Below, piece by piece: positions 1 through 13,700 of a DNA stretch of 64,000 nucleotides. The DNA comes from Ascidia mentula. Lineage: Eukaryota; Chordata; Ascidiacea; Phlebobranchia; Ascidiidae. The DNA lies in contig OX387199.1 in the NCBI GenBank assembly GCA_947561715.1, forward strand, positions 2,733,001 to 2,797,000, read 5' to 3'. Below the pieces are notes generated by a model. That model was not told the DNA's origin. It did no database searches and saw only the letters and a program-made list of their open reading frames with translations. Position 1 is the stretch's first letter, and every line of letters starts with the position of its first letter. The position numbers were made by a program, and so were the translations under genes.

Positions 1-1732
1 CAAAAGTTTTCAAGTTTTGACTCAGCAGCATATTAAAGTTTGTGAACTGGACATAACAGATAAACCATCCAAAATAGTTCAGCCTCCAAACAAGCGTAGA
101 AAGAAAAAACATTACAGTGATGAAGATGGACATTACAACAGGATTCAAGATTATGAGAAAATAGACTTAAAACAGGAGAGTAAAGTATCAGTTGAGGAAC
201 TGTTTGCAAGAGCGGAAATAGCAGCAAAAGATGGAAAACAGCCTCAATTTGCAAACATTGTAGCATTAATTGGACAACCAGGCATTGGTAAATCCACACT
301 ATCCAAAGTAATTACTGAAAAAGCAATGAATGATGGAATGAAGAATGTCAATAAAACCCAATATTGTTTTTACATTTCTGTGAAAACCATTGACTTTGAT
401 ACTCCCACAACATTTGTGAAATTTTTGCTTAACTATTCTTTGACAACCGACTTGTGCACTGAATCACCTATTAAAGAACACAAGGAAGAAGCATTTCTCC
501 GCCTACTAACCCATTCCAAAAATGTGTTAATTACAGTCGATGGACTCGATGAAGCTGCAACTGAATGGAAACTTAGATACAAGAAAGTGGTTTCAACAGA
601 GCGGAACAAACCTCTGCATTATCTCTATGCTCTTATGAGGGGTGAACTGCTTCAAAATGCAAAGAAAGTTTTTACTTCACGACAGAAACATTTTTTCTCA
701 ATTGATGCAGATCACCGACCATTGTTTGTTGCTGAGGTTATGGGTCTTAATGAAAAATCCCAAGAAAATCTTTGCAACCAGATTTGTAGAGATGAGGGTG
801 CTGACGTATGGAATGTCATAAAAGGCAATCCAAACTTTCTGTATTCTTGCTATGTCCCAGCAAAATGCATTTTTATTGCTTTTGTCATCTGGAAAAGTCT
901 TAAAGAGGGTGGTGACGGTCGATTTCACTCTCTTACTCATGTTTTTGCAAATGGATTCAAGTACTATTTTAAGCAGGACTTTGTTAGGGGCGAGAAAACA
1001 GAAATGGAGAACTGCCAGAAAGAAAAATATAAGCAAGAATATTTGGGCAAAATATGTGAATTGGCTTGGAATGGCTTTAAAAAAAGAAAGTTTGTTTTTA
1101 GTGCAGCTGACTTCAAAGCAGTGGGCATTGAGCAAAGTACATTAACTGGGATTCTAGTTTCATTTGTGACTGAAGAAAATTGGAATATGACCATACTGAC
1201 TTCTGAAATTATGAGCAACTTTTCACATTTGATTTGGCAGGAATATTTCGCTGCTTGTTACCTTGTCTATTTTTTAAGTGTTGATGAGTTTTCCAAATTA
1301 GTTCCCCAACTCAAAACAAACAGATGGGAAGTTGTTACAAAGTTTGTTTTTGGTCTTTGCAATGACAAGGTTACTGAAGTTGCAAAAGTTTTTTTCAGTG
1401 ACACAAAGTTTAAAGAAATGACTGAAAAGAAAAACCTACTCAAGGAGTTCTGCCACGACCAACTACAAAAAACTGAAGTTGAGGGAAAAAAACTTTTGCA
1501 AATTTGCTCATGGTTGCATGAAGTTGATGATGCAACATTTTACACAGGCGATCTTCATTTGTTGCCAGAAACATTTATTTTAACTGGAAACATACTTCCA
1601 ACTGATGCTTATAGCATTGGTTGTGTATTTAGTGATACAAAAAAGTCTCATAACATTAAAGTGTCAAAAAGTTGTAAATTTTATCATGGAAGTTTTGAAG
1701 TTTTGTTAAATCAAACATGCCACAATATTCAG
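1..1732 (+). CDS. NLR-A NACHT exon
   Basis: One large exon. It is open from the window edge with no credible ATG in the first bases, and NLR-B shows that the frame continues leftward. Counting from base 17, a Walker A loop GQPGIGKST lies near residues 86-94 and a Walker B LITVDGLDEA near 171-180; these define a NACHT P-loop NTPase. Further on are a sensor-like FTSRQKHFF near residue 220 and the helical NLR motif FSHLIWQEYFAACYL near 405-420, as in animal NLRs. A basic, Tyr/Asp-rich stretch precedes the P-loop. The exon ends at a CAG before gtataa. It is close to NLR-B exon 27,318-29,128 throughout. The NTPase looks intact. Confidence 0.9.
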
Positions 1733-4700
1733 GTATAATAATATCTCAAGCAATAAAATCTGATATAATCCAAGTATGAGTAAACTCTGTTTTGTTATTG
1801 CTAGAACTTCTTAATCAGCCATAAAGTGACTGTTCAAGTAATGAAGGATTTGGCCAAAACTTGCTCCGCAATTAAGGGACAGTTAATAATTGATGCCCAG
1901 GAACGTTTTCAAGAATCAGGGGAGCAATTTTTCAAAAGATTTGCTAAACATTTTGCACCAACTGACCAGACAGAAGTAAATGAACTGATTTTCATGTAGA
2001 ATTAAGATATATACATCATATTACAGTTTTGCTATTACACAGAAACACTGTAATTACAATGTATTTCATTATGCATTATGTTAGCTCTTTATCTACATTG
2101 GATGGTCATATTGAATATAAGTTTAAACCTGTAAACAACAAAGTTGTCTGGTTTTGTCATAACTGCAATTGAATAGTTATTACTTTATTATGTTTGGTTC
2201 TAAATTATATTTTTGTGCTACACAACTGTGTATATACATGTGCTTTATAACCACAATATATTATATTTATTCTAGTTACGATCACTGGTGCTGAGAGGTT
2301 TTAAAGTTGGCGATGAAAGTGCAAACGCAATTGCTTCATGTGCAAAAGTTACAAAGAATCTCTCAATAAGTGGATGCAAAGTAAGCTATATTTCAATGGC
2401 ACAACTTGCAAAAGCTATATCCAAGCTTGATCAACCTGTAAGTTCTTGAAAAAAATATGTTCATTTAAATTTTTACGTTTTTAGTTTTTTAATTAGATGG
2501 ACTCTCTTGATATAATTGGACTTCCAATTTCAATATCTTGTCTAAACTTGCTTATCAACCATGTTAAAAATCTGTTTGTAACAAAGTTCAAAATATCAGA
2601 GAAAGGAATAAAAGCATGTGGAAAAGTTGATGTATTTCCAGATATAATAAAGGTAAAGTGACATTGCAATAAAACAAAATCTGCAACAATTATTATGAAT
2701 CTGTTTTTCTTTCCAGGGTAGTATTTGGTCATGAAAATTTATTTTATCAATCCAAATATACAGCAATTGCATGATTATTTTAGGACCATGTAAAGCATAT
2801 GTGTATTATAAAATATGTTTGTTGTCTTGATGGTTAAAATAAATACGATTTTGGCATAGTTGTTGCTTCTCGGTCCAACGTTCATTTTTATGCGTTGGTA
2901 AACAAATATTTTTTCAGGGTTCAATGGAGTCAGAAATATTGGTTAAAAAGTATATTGAATCCACATTTGAGGTTTGGAAAGTTTATTGTGTTATATATTT
3001 GAAAATGTGCATTAACTTTATCTTTTCTTATAATGTTCGTTAGCTTCGAATTTACACCACAAAAAGTTCATGTTATAAAATTTTGTTCCAAATTTTTAAA
3101 CAAACTGTAATGTATTTATTTTTTCAGTAGTTAAGAATAAGGTTGTTCTTTTTTGTGACTGGTTCAATTTACTTATCTAGTGGTAATTGCCCAAAACTAC
3201 ACCAGACCTCTATGATTGTTCACAGGTTGATTCCATCCCAAACCAGCTTACAGTGAATGGTGATGTAGAAGCTTGTGCTTTGTCATGTGTCATTCATTTA
3301 TTTCCTCCAACACTGGAACTTACCATTAGAAATGCCAGTAACTCTGCAATCCAAGAAGTTGTGGGTGCTATAAAACATAAGGTATGTATTTTTTGCGGAC
3401 AAGATATCGAAAGAAAACGAGTATTTTAAATAGGATTAAATTTACGCCCTTGGTTTCAATCATCAGGGGGTCTGTGGCAACATGTCAAAAAGTGTGCTAA
3501 GAGATTGGTAAATCACAGTTTTTAAAAGAATATTTTCTCATTTTACATTGGAAACTAACTTATGTAACCTTGTTATAGCAAACAAAACATATTGTGACAT
3601 GGCACCCAGGAGCAGATTTATTAAATAAGAAAACAATAAAGAGAATGACTGGTTAACATCCATTTTTTTGAAATCTTTTCATTAAAAAAAGGATTTTACT
3701 CCTGTGTGGTGTTATAACACAAGCATTTATATAGCGTAGCATCTTGTGGTGGCATATGTTACATTATAGTTGAAGACAATAAGTTTTTTATTTATTGGGG
3801 GTTTGGCTGTGTATTAATTACACAAAATTAATAAAAATAACATCGCATGAATTGTGAGTAAAAACCCTCAGCTGAATTAGTTGCCAGTGCAATGATGTTC
3901 ACAGACGAAAAAACTTACTAGTTGTATCTTCATGATAGAAATTAAGTAAAATTGTTAAACTGAGGGCCAATTCTGGAAAGGACAGAAAATGAAAATTGTC
4001 GTAAAAATCATCATATGTCTGTGTTGTAGTGTCGTCGTCAAATTTAATCAGAATATACTTAGTTAATATTTCATATTCAGATTACTTCATTCACCCTAAA
4101 TGGTATTAAATTGAATAATGAAGCTGCATGTGCCATAGCATCAAGTGTTCACTTTATTGAAAACCTGACTCTGACTTCTTATCAAATTGTTGGTCCCAGC
4201 ATGTGTAAAATTGCTGATTCTTTCTTGGAATCTCAACATCCAGTAAGTTTCTGATTTCATTGACATTGAAACTAGTTCTCAGTCACCTTGAAAGCTCTTC
4301 TGAAACTTATACATGATATGAAGCTGATATATCAAAGAAAACATAACCATAGGAAATATGGAATGGTGATGAATAATCCTAAGTCGTCTGTCTTTTATAA
4401 TTTGTAATCGACATATATATTTCACCTGACTTGCAGGCATTATACTGTCATACTGATGATGCCTGCAAGTCAGGTGAAATATATGTGTCAATAACAAATT
4501 ATAAATGCAGACGACTTAGGATTATTCATTACCATTCTGTGTTATCCGTTACTGAGTCTCTGTCCGCCATAGAGAATATACAGGCGATTCCAAGAAATCA
4601 AACTCTCATTCATAGGAAACATGCATATGTTTTGTGTGATAGCAAACATTTTAAACCAAAATGATTGTTATTTTGTGTATTAGCTTACATCACTCACCCT

Positions 4701-7700
4701 TGATAACAACATAACTGATGATGAAACTGCATCTGCAATAGCATCAATTGTTCATTTGATCAAAAACCTGTCTCTGTCTGGTTGTAATATTGCTAGCCCG
4801 AGCTTGTGTAAAATTGTTGCTGCTTTATTAAGATCCCAACATCAAGTAAGTTAAATGTTTTGGATTTTGATGAACATTTATTCATCCAACTGTAATAAAA
4901 AAAGACATTAAAAAAAATGAGGCCCAGTTGTTACATAGTACATGGTACATAGAAATTCTTTTCATATAACTAAACTAGCATTAATCTGATAGATGGAGAC
5001 TCTGGATATCAGTGGAAATCAAGTTTCAAATTCACTTCTGCAATTGCTTTCAAATAAACCAACATCACATGTTAACAAGCTGGTTGTAACAAAGTTCATA
5101 GTACCAGAGAATGGAATTAAATCTTGTGGGAAGGTTGATCTATTTGGAGATTTGCTTCTGGTAAAGTGCTCCAACCTAAAGGACTAAAACTTTGATATTA
5201 TTTCAATCTTTTTCATTTCCTCAAAGTTTAACTTGATTCATACACTCATAAAATCCATGTTTGTGTTGTTTTAGAGTTCAGTGGATCCCAAGAAGTTGGT
5301 TGATAAGTACAGAGAATCAGCATTTGAGGTTTGAATACTTCAGACATACCTATAATTATTATGATTTCAAAAATCTTTTTTCAATTTATCAATTTTCTTT
5401 GTTTAATATTTCGTCCTGTAGGACAAGGTGAAACTTAAAACAAAATCAATATAGTAAAAAAAATATTATTAGGTTGATTCCATCCCAAAGCAACTTATAG
5501 TGGATGGTAATGAAGAAGCTTGCGCTTTGTCATGTGTCACACATTTGTTTCCTCCAACTCTGGAACTTACTATGAGTAAAGTCCGTAACTCTGCAATCCA
5601 AGAAGTTGTCAGTGCAATAAAACAAAAGGTATGCATTTTAGGTGGACAAGTTAATAAAAGAAAACCAGGTAGAGAGTATTTTAAGTAGGATTAAATTTAC
5701 GCCCTTGGTTTGCAATCATCAGGGGGTCTGTGACAACATGTCTACTTGTGTGCCAAGAGATTGATAAATCTCTGTTTTTAAAGTATATTACTCATTTTGC
5801 AATGGAAACTAACTTATGGAGCCTTTTTATAGCAAACAAAACATATTGTGACATGGCACCCAGGAGCAGATTTATTAAATAAGAAAACAACAAAGAGAAT
5901 GACTGGTTAACATCCATTTTTATAAAAAAATTTATTAAATGAAAGATTTTACTTCTGTGTGGTGTGATAACACAAGCATTTATATAACGTGACATCTTAT
6001 GGTGGAATTTGTTACATTATGGTTGAAGACAATATGTTTTTTATTTATCGCCCCCCTAGAAAGGGGAGCAGTTGAAAAATTACACTAAATTAATATAAAT
6101 AATATAGCATGAATGCTGAGTAAAAAACCTCAGCTGAATTAGTTGCCATGGTAATGATGTTCACAGAAAAAAAAACATACTACTTCTATCTTCATGATAG
6201 AAATTAAGTAAAATTGTTAAACTGAAGGCCAATTCTGGAAAAGGCTTGTTGCAGAAAATTGAAATTATCGGTAAAATTATATATGTCTGTGTTGCAGTGT
6301 TATTTAATTGTAGTGAATTTGATTCAGAATATAGTTTGTTATCATTTCATGTTCAGATTACTTCACTCACTCTAAACAATATTAAATTGGATGATGAAGC
6401 TGCATCAGCAATAGCATCAAATGTTCACTTTATTGAAAACCTGACTCTGACTTCTTATCATAATATTGGCCCCAGTGTGGTTAAATTTGCTGCTGCTTTT
6501 TTAAAATCTCAACATCAAGTAAGTTCTTGAATTTTTTGATACTCAGTTAATTTATACATGATATAAAGCTGATGCATTTAAGAAAACAAAATCATAGGAT
6601 ACTTATTTATGATTTTGCATAATAGCAGGAATTTTTAACCAAAATGTCCTAATGTATTCTTACTTTTTTTCATAAGCTTTCATCACTCACCCTTGATAGC
6701 AACGAAATTGATGATGAAGCTGCATCTGCAATAGCATCAAGTGTTCACTTGATTAAAAACCTGTCTATGTCTGGTTGTAATATTGCTGGCCAAACAATGT
6801 GTAAAATTGTAACTGCTTTATCAAGATCTCAACATCAAGTAAGTTAAATGTTTCGGATTTTGATGAAAATAAACTTTTTCTGTTAGTTTGTGGTTTGACA
6901 CACATACATTTTGGAGTCTGTAGTTTTGTCACCCAACTGTGATAAAAAAGACATGCTAAAATGGCATTAATCTGATAGATGGAGACTCTGGATATCAGTG
7001 AAAATCAAGTTTCAAATTCACTTCTGCAATTGCTTTTAAATCAAGCAACATCACATGTTAACAAGCTGATTGTAACAAAGTTCAGAGTATCAGAGAATGG
7101 AATTAAATCTTGCGGGAAGGTTGATCTGTTTCCTCATGCACTACAGGTATTTCTTAAAGTGTGTCAATGTAAAGAAGGAATAAAATATCAGTAACACCAA
7201 AATCTTAGAAACTGTTAATGTCCATGTATGTGAAACCAATGTTTGGAGCACTTTCAACAAACTGTTTTGATCCAAAGCCTGTTGCTTCAGAGAAATACAG
7301 TGCACTCAAATGAATTTTGATCCAAACATTTTAGATTATATATAAAAGCAATATGGATCCAATATATGAATTATGTGAGCTGCAGACAGATGGCCACTGT
7401 TTCAACCTATTAGGTCACATCAAGCTGCACAAATGAGACCTAGTAGATCGAAATAGTGGCCATCTGTATTCACATAACATAAGTATTTAGATTTGCATTC
7501 AACAAAACATTGTCTATTTATCTTTTAGAGTTTAGAGTACCCTGGTACCCTCGTTGAAATCTACTTTACAACAGCATTTGAGGTTTGAATAGTTTTTTGA
7601 AATCCTTTTTTAATGTTCATAAATATTCATCTATTCCTAATTATTTTTTTGCACAAATGAAAAAGTATACATGGTAAAAGGCATTGTTTTGTTTTTTTTG

Positions 7701-10700
7701 CAAAAAAACGACATCAATAAGTTGCAGATTACACAAAAAAGTGCAATATAGAAAGGCCAAACTTTTGCCAAATTTACATTTAACAACTTTCAGTAATTGC
7801 TGGTGCACAGTTTTTTTTAAATTTTTTGTTGCACATTGTACTGCTGTCAGGTAATTAAATTGTACATAAAAATGATCTTTAACTAAACTGGTTTTATTGT
7901 TTTCAGGTTGATTTCTTTCCAAACCAGCTTACAGTGGATAGTGATGTAAAAGCTTGTGCTTTGTCATGGATCTTACATTTATTTCCTCCAACACTTGAAC
8001 TTACCATGAAACATGTCAGTAACTTTGCAATCCAAGAAGTTGTCAGTGCAATCAAGCAAAAGGTATGACTACACATCTCTTTTACTCACCAAGTTTATAA
8101 GCTTATCAACCGTACTAGGTAGCCTGTTTTGTGAGTTAACATGTCATTGTAATAAAACAAAGTTTGCATTTTTGTACTGCAAAAAAACTAGGAGAAACAG
8201 TGTTTAAGGTGTGAAAAGTTCAAAAACGTTTCAACTAAAAATCTACTGACAATTACACAAGCTTGGGCTCTTTTGACCCAATTTATTTTTTTTGTAAATT
8301 TTCGCATTGTAAATTCTTGGATTGAATGTAAAGTAACAGAAATGAATATTCAGACCTGAGCAGTTATTAAACAACCTCAAAACAAACTGTCCTTTATTGC
8401 AAAAATGTCGCAAACGCAAGCATTGGTAGTTTGTAAAGCTCGACCACAAGTAATAGTAATACAAAAAAATATTTGTACACTCCCCTTAAAAATACCTGTA
8501 AAAATATTTTCTTTATTTCTTGTAATAATCCATTGTTTTTTTGGGTCTCATGGCATTACAAGCATATAACTGCAACCAAAGTTACAAACGTGTTACTAAG
8601 TTGGAGCCATGTGTAATTTGGATTCTTTCTCTAACTGACTGAGCTACAGGAGCTCAACGATTGAATTCACCAAATACAATGATATTGTTGACATAAAAAC
8701 TGATTCCAGGAATTTCTGATTTGTTTCAGATGAAGACGTTGGATCTTGATGGGAACACAGTTGATGATGAAAGTGCATCTGCGATTGCTTCATGTATTCA
8801 GTGGATTGAGAATCTGTATCTGTTTAATTGTAAGATGACAAGTGGTGGAATCTGTAAGATTGCAAATTCCATATCACAACTTAAGAAACCAGTAAGTTGT
8901 ATGTTAAACCAGTGGTTTCCAAATTTTTTAGGGCCATGACACATTTGGATGCTCTGAATTAATTTGCAACACAAGTTATTGTAGTGTTTAAATAAAGTTA
9001 TATTAACAGCAATACAGGTTGCACACCTCTGGTTCAAATGTATGTTTGTTTTTTTGAACACAATCAGTGTATTTGCTGTTAAATGACACATTATATATTC
9101 AGCTTTTGATACCAGCATACATAGGTGTATTAGGTTTAGGTGAGTGGGATCCAGTAGGTTCGAACTCACAAGCGATAACTGTTGGCTCATGCAAAAATTA
9201 GGCTGCTCAGGGTTGCTTAGGGCATCTTTATGGGAAAGCAATATTTTTCAATGTATTTTTGTTGACTTCAAAGTAAATTCAAATTAATCTATAGCGTACG
9301 CACTGACAAAAAACATGCGTTTCCGTTTTCAGCGACGAAACACAGTTACAGAAACCGTCTTTTATTGTAAAAATTGCTAGACCAGTGGTTTCCAAACTTT
9401 TTAGGGTTATGACACACTTTGATGTTCTAAATTCTCTTGCGTTGCTCTAGATTAGTGAATTTAATTTCGAAAGGTCACATTATAAACAACAATTTTAGGA
9501 AAAAGCAACTTAGCCTACAGCATTTGATACACAAAGTTTAAGCCTGATTATGAGGATGATTGTTTAAATTGAAAGACTTCACATAATCCAGATAGTTGCA
9601 CTTAGTTTCAGCGATTTGTGTGATTAACCAAAATGTTAACATAACTCAAAACCTGTTGTTAAGTTGGAGCTATGTGTAATTCGGGTTCTTTCTTTAACTG
9701 ACTGAGCTACCGGAGCTCAACGATTGAATTCACCAAGTGATTATTCTGCCTCTATCAAGTCGTAATTGATACAATGATGTTGTTGACGCAAAAACTGATT
9801 CCAGGAATTTTTAATTTGTTTCAGGTGATGTCGTTGAATCTTGATGGGAACCCAGTTGATGATAAAAGTGCATCTGCTATTGCTTCATGTATTCAGTGGA
9901 TTGAGAATCTGTCTCTGGGGGGTTGTAAGATGACAAGTGGTGGAATTTGTAAGATTGCAAATTCCATATCACAACTTCAGAAACCAGTAAGTTGTATGTT
10001 AGACCAGTGGTTTCCAAACTTTTTAGGGTCATAACACATTTGGATGCTCTGGATTCGTTTGCAACACAAAAGTTAATGTAGTGTTCAAATAAAGTTATAT
10101 TAAAACAGCAATACAGGTTGCACACCTCAGGTTGGAATTTATGTTTCGTTTTTTAAACTCAATCAGTCTATTTGCTGTTGATACAATATCATTCATCTGT
10201 TTTTCGTCCATGTCGTACAGTGGCGCCGTCTGCCAACACTTAGAATGGTAAAAAAGGCAAAAATCAACGCTTTTTCCTTTTTTTTTTTTACTTAGATAGA
10301 GTCTCTTGATATTAATGGACTTTCAATTTCAATATCTTGTCTACAATTGCTTCTCAACCATGTTAAAAAGCTGTTTGTAACAAAGTTCAAAATATCAGAA
10401 AAAGGAATTGGAGCATGTGGAAAAGTTGATGTATTTCCAGATGTAACAAAGGTAAAGTGACATTGCAATAAAAGAAAATCTGCAACAATTATTATGAATA
10501 TTTTTCCTAAAAATCCAGGGCAGTATTTTTACATGAAAAATGATTTTATCAATCAAAAGATACAGCAATTGCATGATTATTGTATGACCATATTAGTAAA
10601 AGCATGTATGTAGTATAAAGTATGTTTGATGTTGTGATGGTTAAAAGAAATACGCTTTTGACATAGTTGTTGCTTCTCGGTCCAACATTCATTTTTATGC

Positions 10701-13700
10701 GTTAAATAAATATTTTTCAGGGTTTCATGAAGCCAGAAATATTGGTTGAAAAGTATATTGAATCCACATTTGAGGTTTGGAAAGTTGATTGCGTTATTTT
10801 TCTAAACATGTGCACTAACTTGATCTTTTCTAATAATGTTCTTTAGCTTTATGCAAATAATTCTACTTGTTCACAGAAAGTTGATATGATAAAAGTAGTT
10901 AAGTTTAGGGTTGTTATTTTTTGTGATGTGGTCACATTACTTATCCTAGTGGTAATTGCCGAAAACTCAACTCAACTTATTTGGTTATTCACAGTTTAAT
11001 TCCATCCCAAACCAGCTTAAAGTGGATGGTGATGAAGAAGCTTGTGCTTTGTCATTTGTTATTCATTTATTTCCTCCAACACTGGAACTTACCATTAGAA
11101 ATGTCAGTAACTCTGCAATTCAAGAAGTTGTGGGTGCTATAAAACATAAGGTTTGTATTTTTTGTGGACAAGTTATTAAAAGAAAAAGGAAACCAGACAG
11201 AGAGTATTGCAACATGCTATTACAAAACCATGACCACTGAAAATGATTGAGCATAGCACTTTGATTATATATTACTTTGCTTTGCAAACTCCTGGATTAC
11301 ATGTACAGCAACATAAATGAATATTCAAGCGGAAACAGTTACAAAAAAAAAAAAAATGCGAAACATTCCTTTTAGTTTTTAGTGACGCCGTTACATAATC
11401 CGTCCTTTATTGCAAAAGTAGCGCGGATGCAGGCATTGGTACTTTGTAAAGCTCTGTCACAAGTAACAGTGATACAAAAGATCAACATAGGAAAATTCTG
11501 ATACAATATTTGTACACTTAATAAACTCTAGATGGGCCAATCTAAAATTTTTAATTTGTTTATTTCTTATAAAAAGCCATTTGATTTTGTTGTGTCCCTT
11601 GGCATTGCAAGCATATAACTGCGACCAAAGTCACAAACATGTTACTAAGTTGGAGCTATGTGTAATTCGGGTTCTTTCTCTAACTGACTGAGCTACCGGA
11701 GCTCAACAAATAAATTCACCAAGTGATTGTTCTACCTCTGTGACGTCATAGTTGATAACAATGATATTGTTGACATAAAAACTGATTTCAGCAATTCTCA
11801 TTTGTTTCAGATGACGTCGTTAAATCTTGAGTGGAACAAAGTTGATGATGAAAGTGCATCTGCTATTGCTTCATGTATTCAGTGGATTGAGGATCTGTAT
11901 TTGTATGGTTGTCGGTTGACAAGTGGTGGAATCTGTAAAATTGCAAATTCCATATCACAACTTAAGAAACCAGTAAGTTGTATGTTAGACCAGTGGTTTC
12001 CAAACATTTTAGGGTCACGACACACTTGGATGTTCTGGATTCGTTCGCCACACCTAATTTTATTATGTTTAAAAAAAAGTTGAATTAAAACAACAATACT
12101 GGTTGCACTACCTTGGTTTGAAATCTATCATCATTCTGGTATAATCCAGAAATGTTTCATCGTCAAAAGCGTTCCGCACCAATGATTGCCATTTCACAAT
12201 AACTTGTAACACGATCATTCGAACTTCTTCTGGGTTGATATTACAACAGGTTACATGATATTGATGGAAACTTTGTTGGCAGTAATTTCTCACAAATTAT
12301 AATGTTGAATTTAAAGTCAAAAGTATTCCATCAGAATGACTTCAAACACCGAGTTTTTCATGCTGTTTGGTTTACTGGGATATCTACCGATTTTAATTAC
12401 TCATATGCTAATCAGCACCAAACTCTTGACAAATAGAGAGATTTTTTCCCAAATCTGTGGAGCGAAAAGTGGTTTGGCACTTAGTTGAAAGTGACGTCAC
12501 CCTCAAAGCAAAAAGCATGAAAAGGCCTGTGTTTGCAGTCATTCTGATAGAATACTTCTGACTTCAACATCGTTATATTTGTGTGACATACCATTATTGA
12601 ACAAATTTTTTATCCATATAATGTAACCTGTTGTACTGTAAACCCGGAAGAAGTTTGAATGTTCGTGTTTAACAGTCATGTTAAATGGTAATCATTGACG
12701 CGGAACTTTTATGGCGAAAAAATTTGTTTGATTCTGCCAGAATGACTTTAGTATTTGAATGTATGTTTCTTTTAACACAAACAGTGTATTTGCTTTTAAA
12801 GGACACCTTGTGTAGTAATGTTTAGTTACCAGCATACATGGGTGTATCTAGATTTAGGGGAGTGGGATCCAGTAGGTCCGGACTTCCCAGCAATAATTAT
12901 TGGCTGACTTACAATTTGCTCAGGGTAGCAAATTTATATGAAAAAAGCAATTTTTGTTTGAATTTTCACTGATTACCAAAATGCGTTTTTATTCCAATCT
13001 GTATCGGATAATCCCCATTTTTGAAACGTGGGACGTTTTAGAGACAACACATTGTATGGTGTCCTCGGAAATACCGTACTGTATGTCTTGCAACTTGAGA
13101 TTGGTCACAGCCGTGCGGTATGCTTGTAATACCGGATCAAGCTGCGCTTTTGCAAGGGCGGAGTAATCCAAGTCCAACGAAATTCAATGCAATCGATGGA
13201 GGCCCTGGATAGAGCATCTGCGACCTGATTTTTCTTTTCTTTGATGTATCGCACATCTGTAGTGAACTCGGAAATGGCGGTCAAGTGACAGTGTTGTCGC
13301 GCAGACCAAAGTTGGGAATTTTTTGTGAAAGCAAAAATCAACGGTTTGTGGTCAGTGTAATCGGCAAAACTGCGACCTTCCAGGAAGTAGCGAAAATATC
13401 TGATTGACAAATGCAAAGCGAGAAGTTCTCTGTAAAATGCACTGTACTTCACTTCGGGTGGTCGAAGACGTTTACTAAAAATGGGTAACGGTCGCCAGAC
13501 ACCACCAATGAGTTGCTGCAACACTGCTCCAACCGATGTTTGTGACGCGTCAGTAGTGAGAGCAGTTGGCGCTTGGGGCAGAGGGTGGTGGAAAAGCGTC
13601 GCGCGCACAAGTACTGCCTTCGCTTTACAAATGCCGAAGTCAGGCGATAGTTCCAGACGAGTTGTGTCGCTTTGCCCGAAAACGCTTCATAGATTGGGGA

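Noticed and set aside
698-1218. Antisense and shifted frames over the NACHT exons (also 28,214-28,626)
   Set aside because: Present in both paralogues only because they shadow the conserved NACHT frame.
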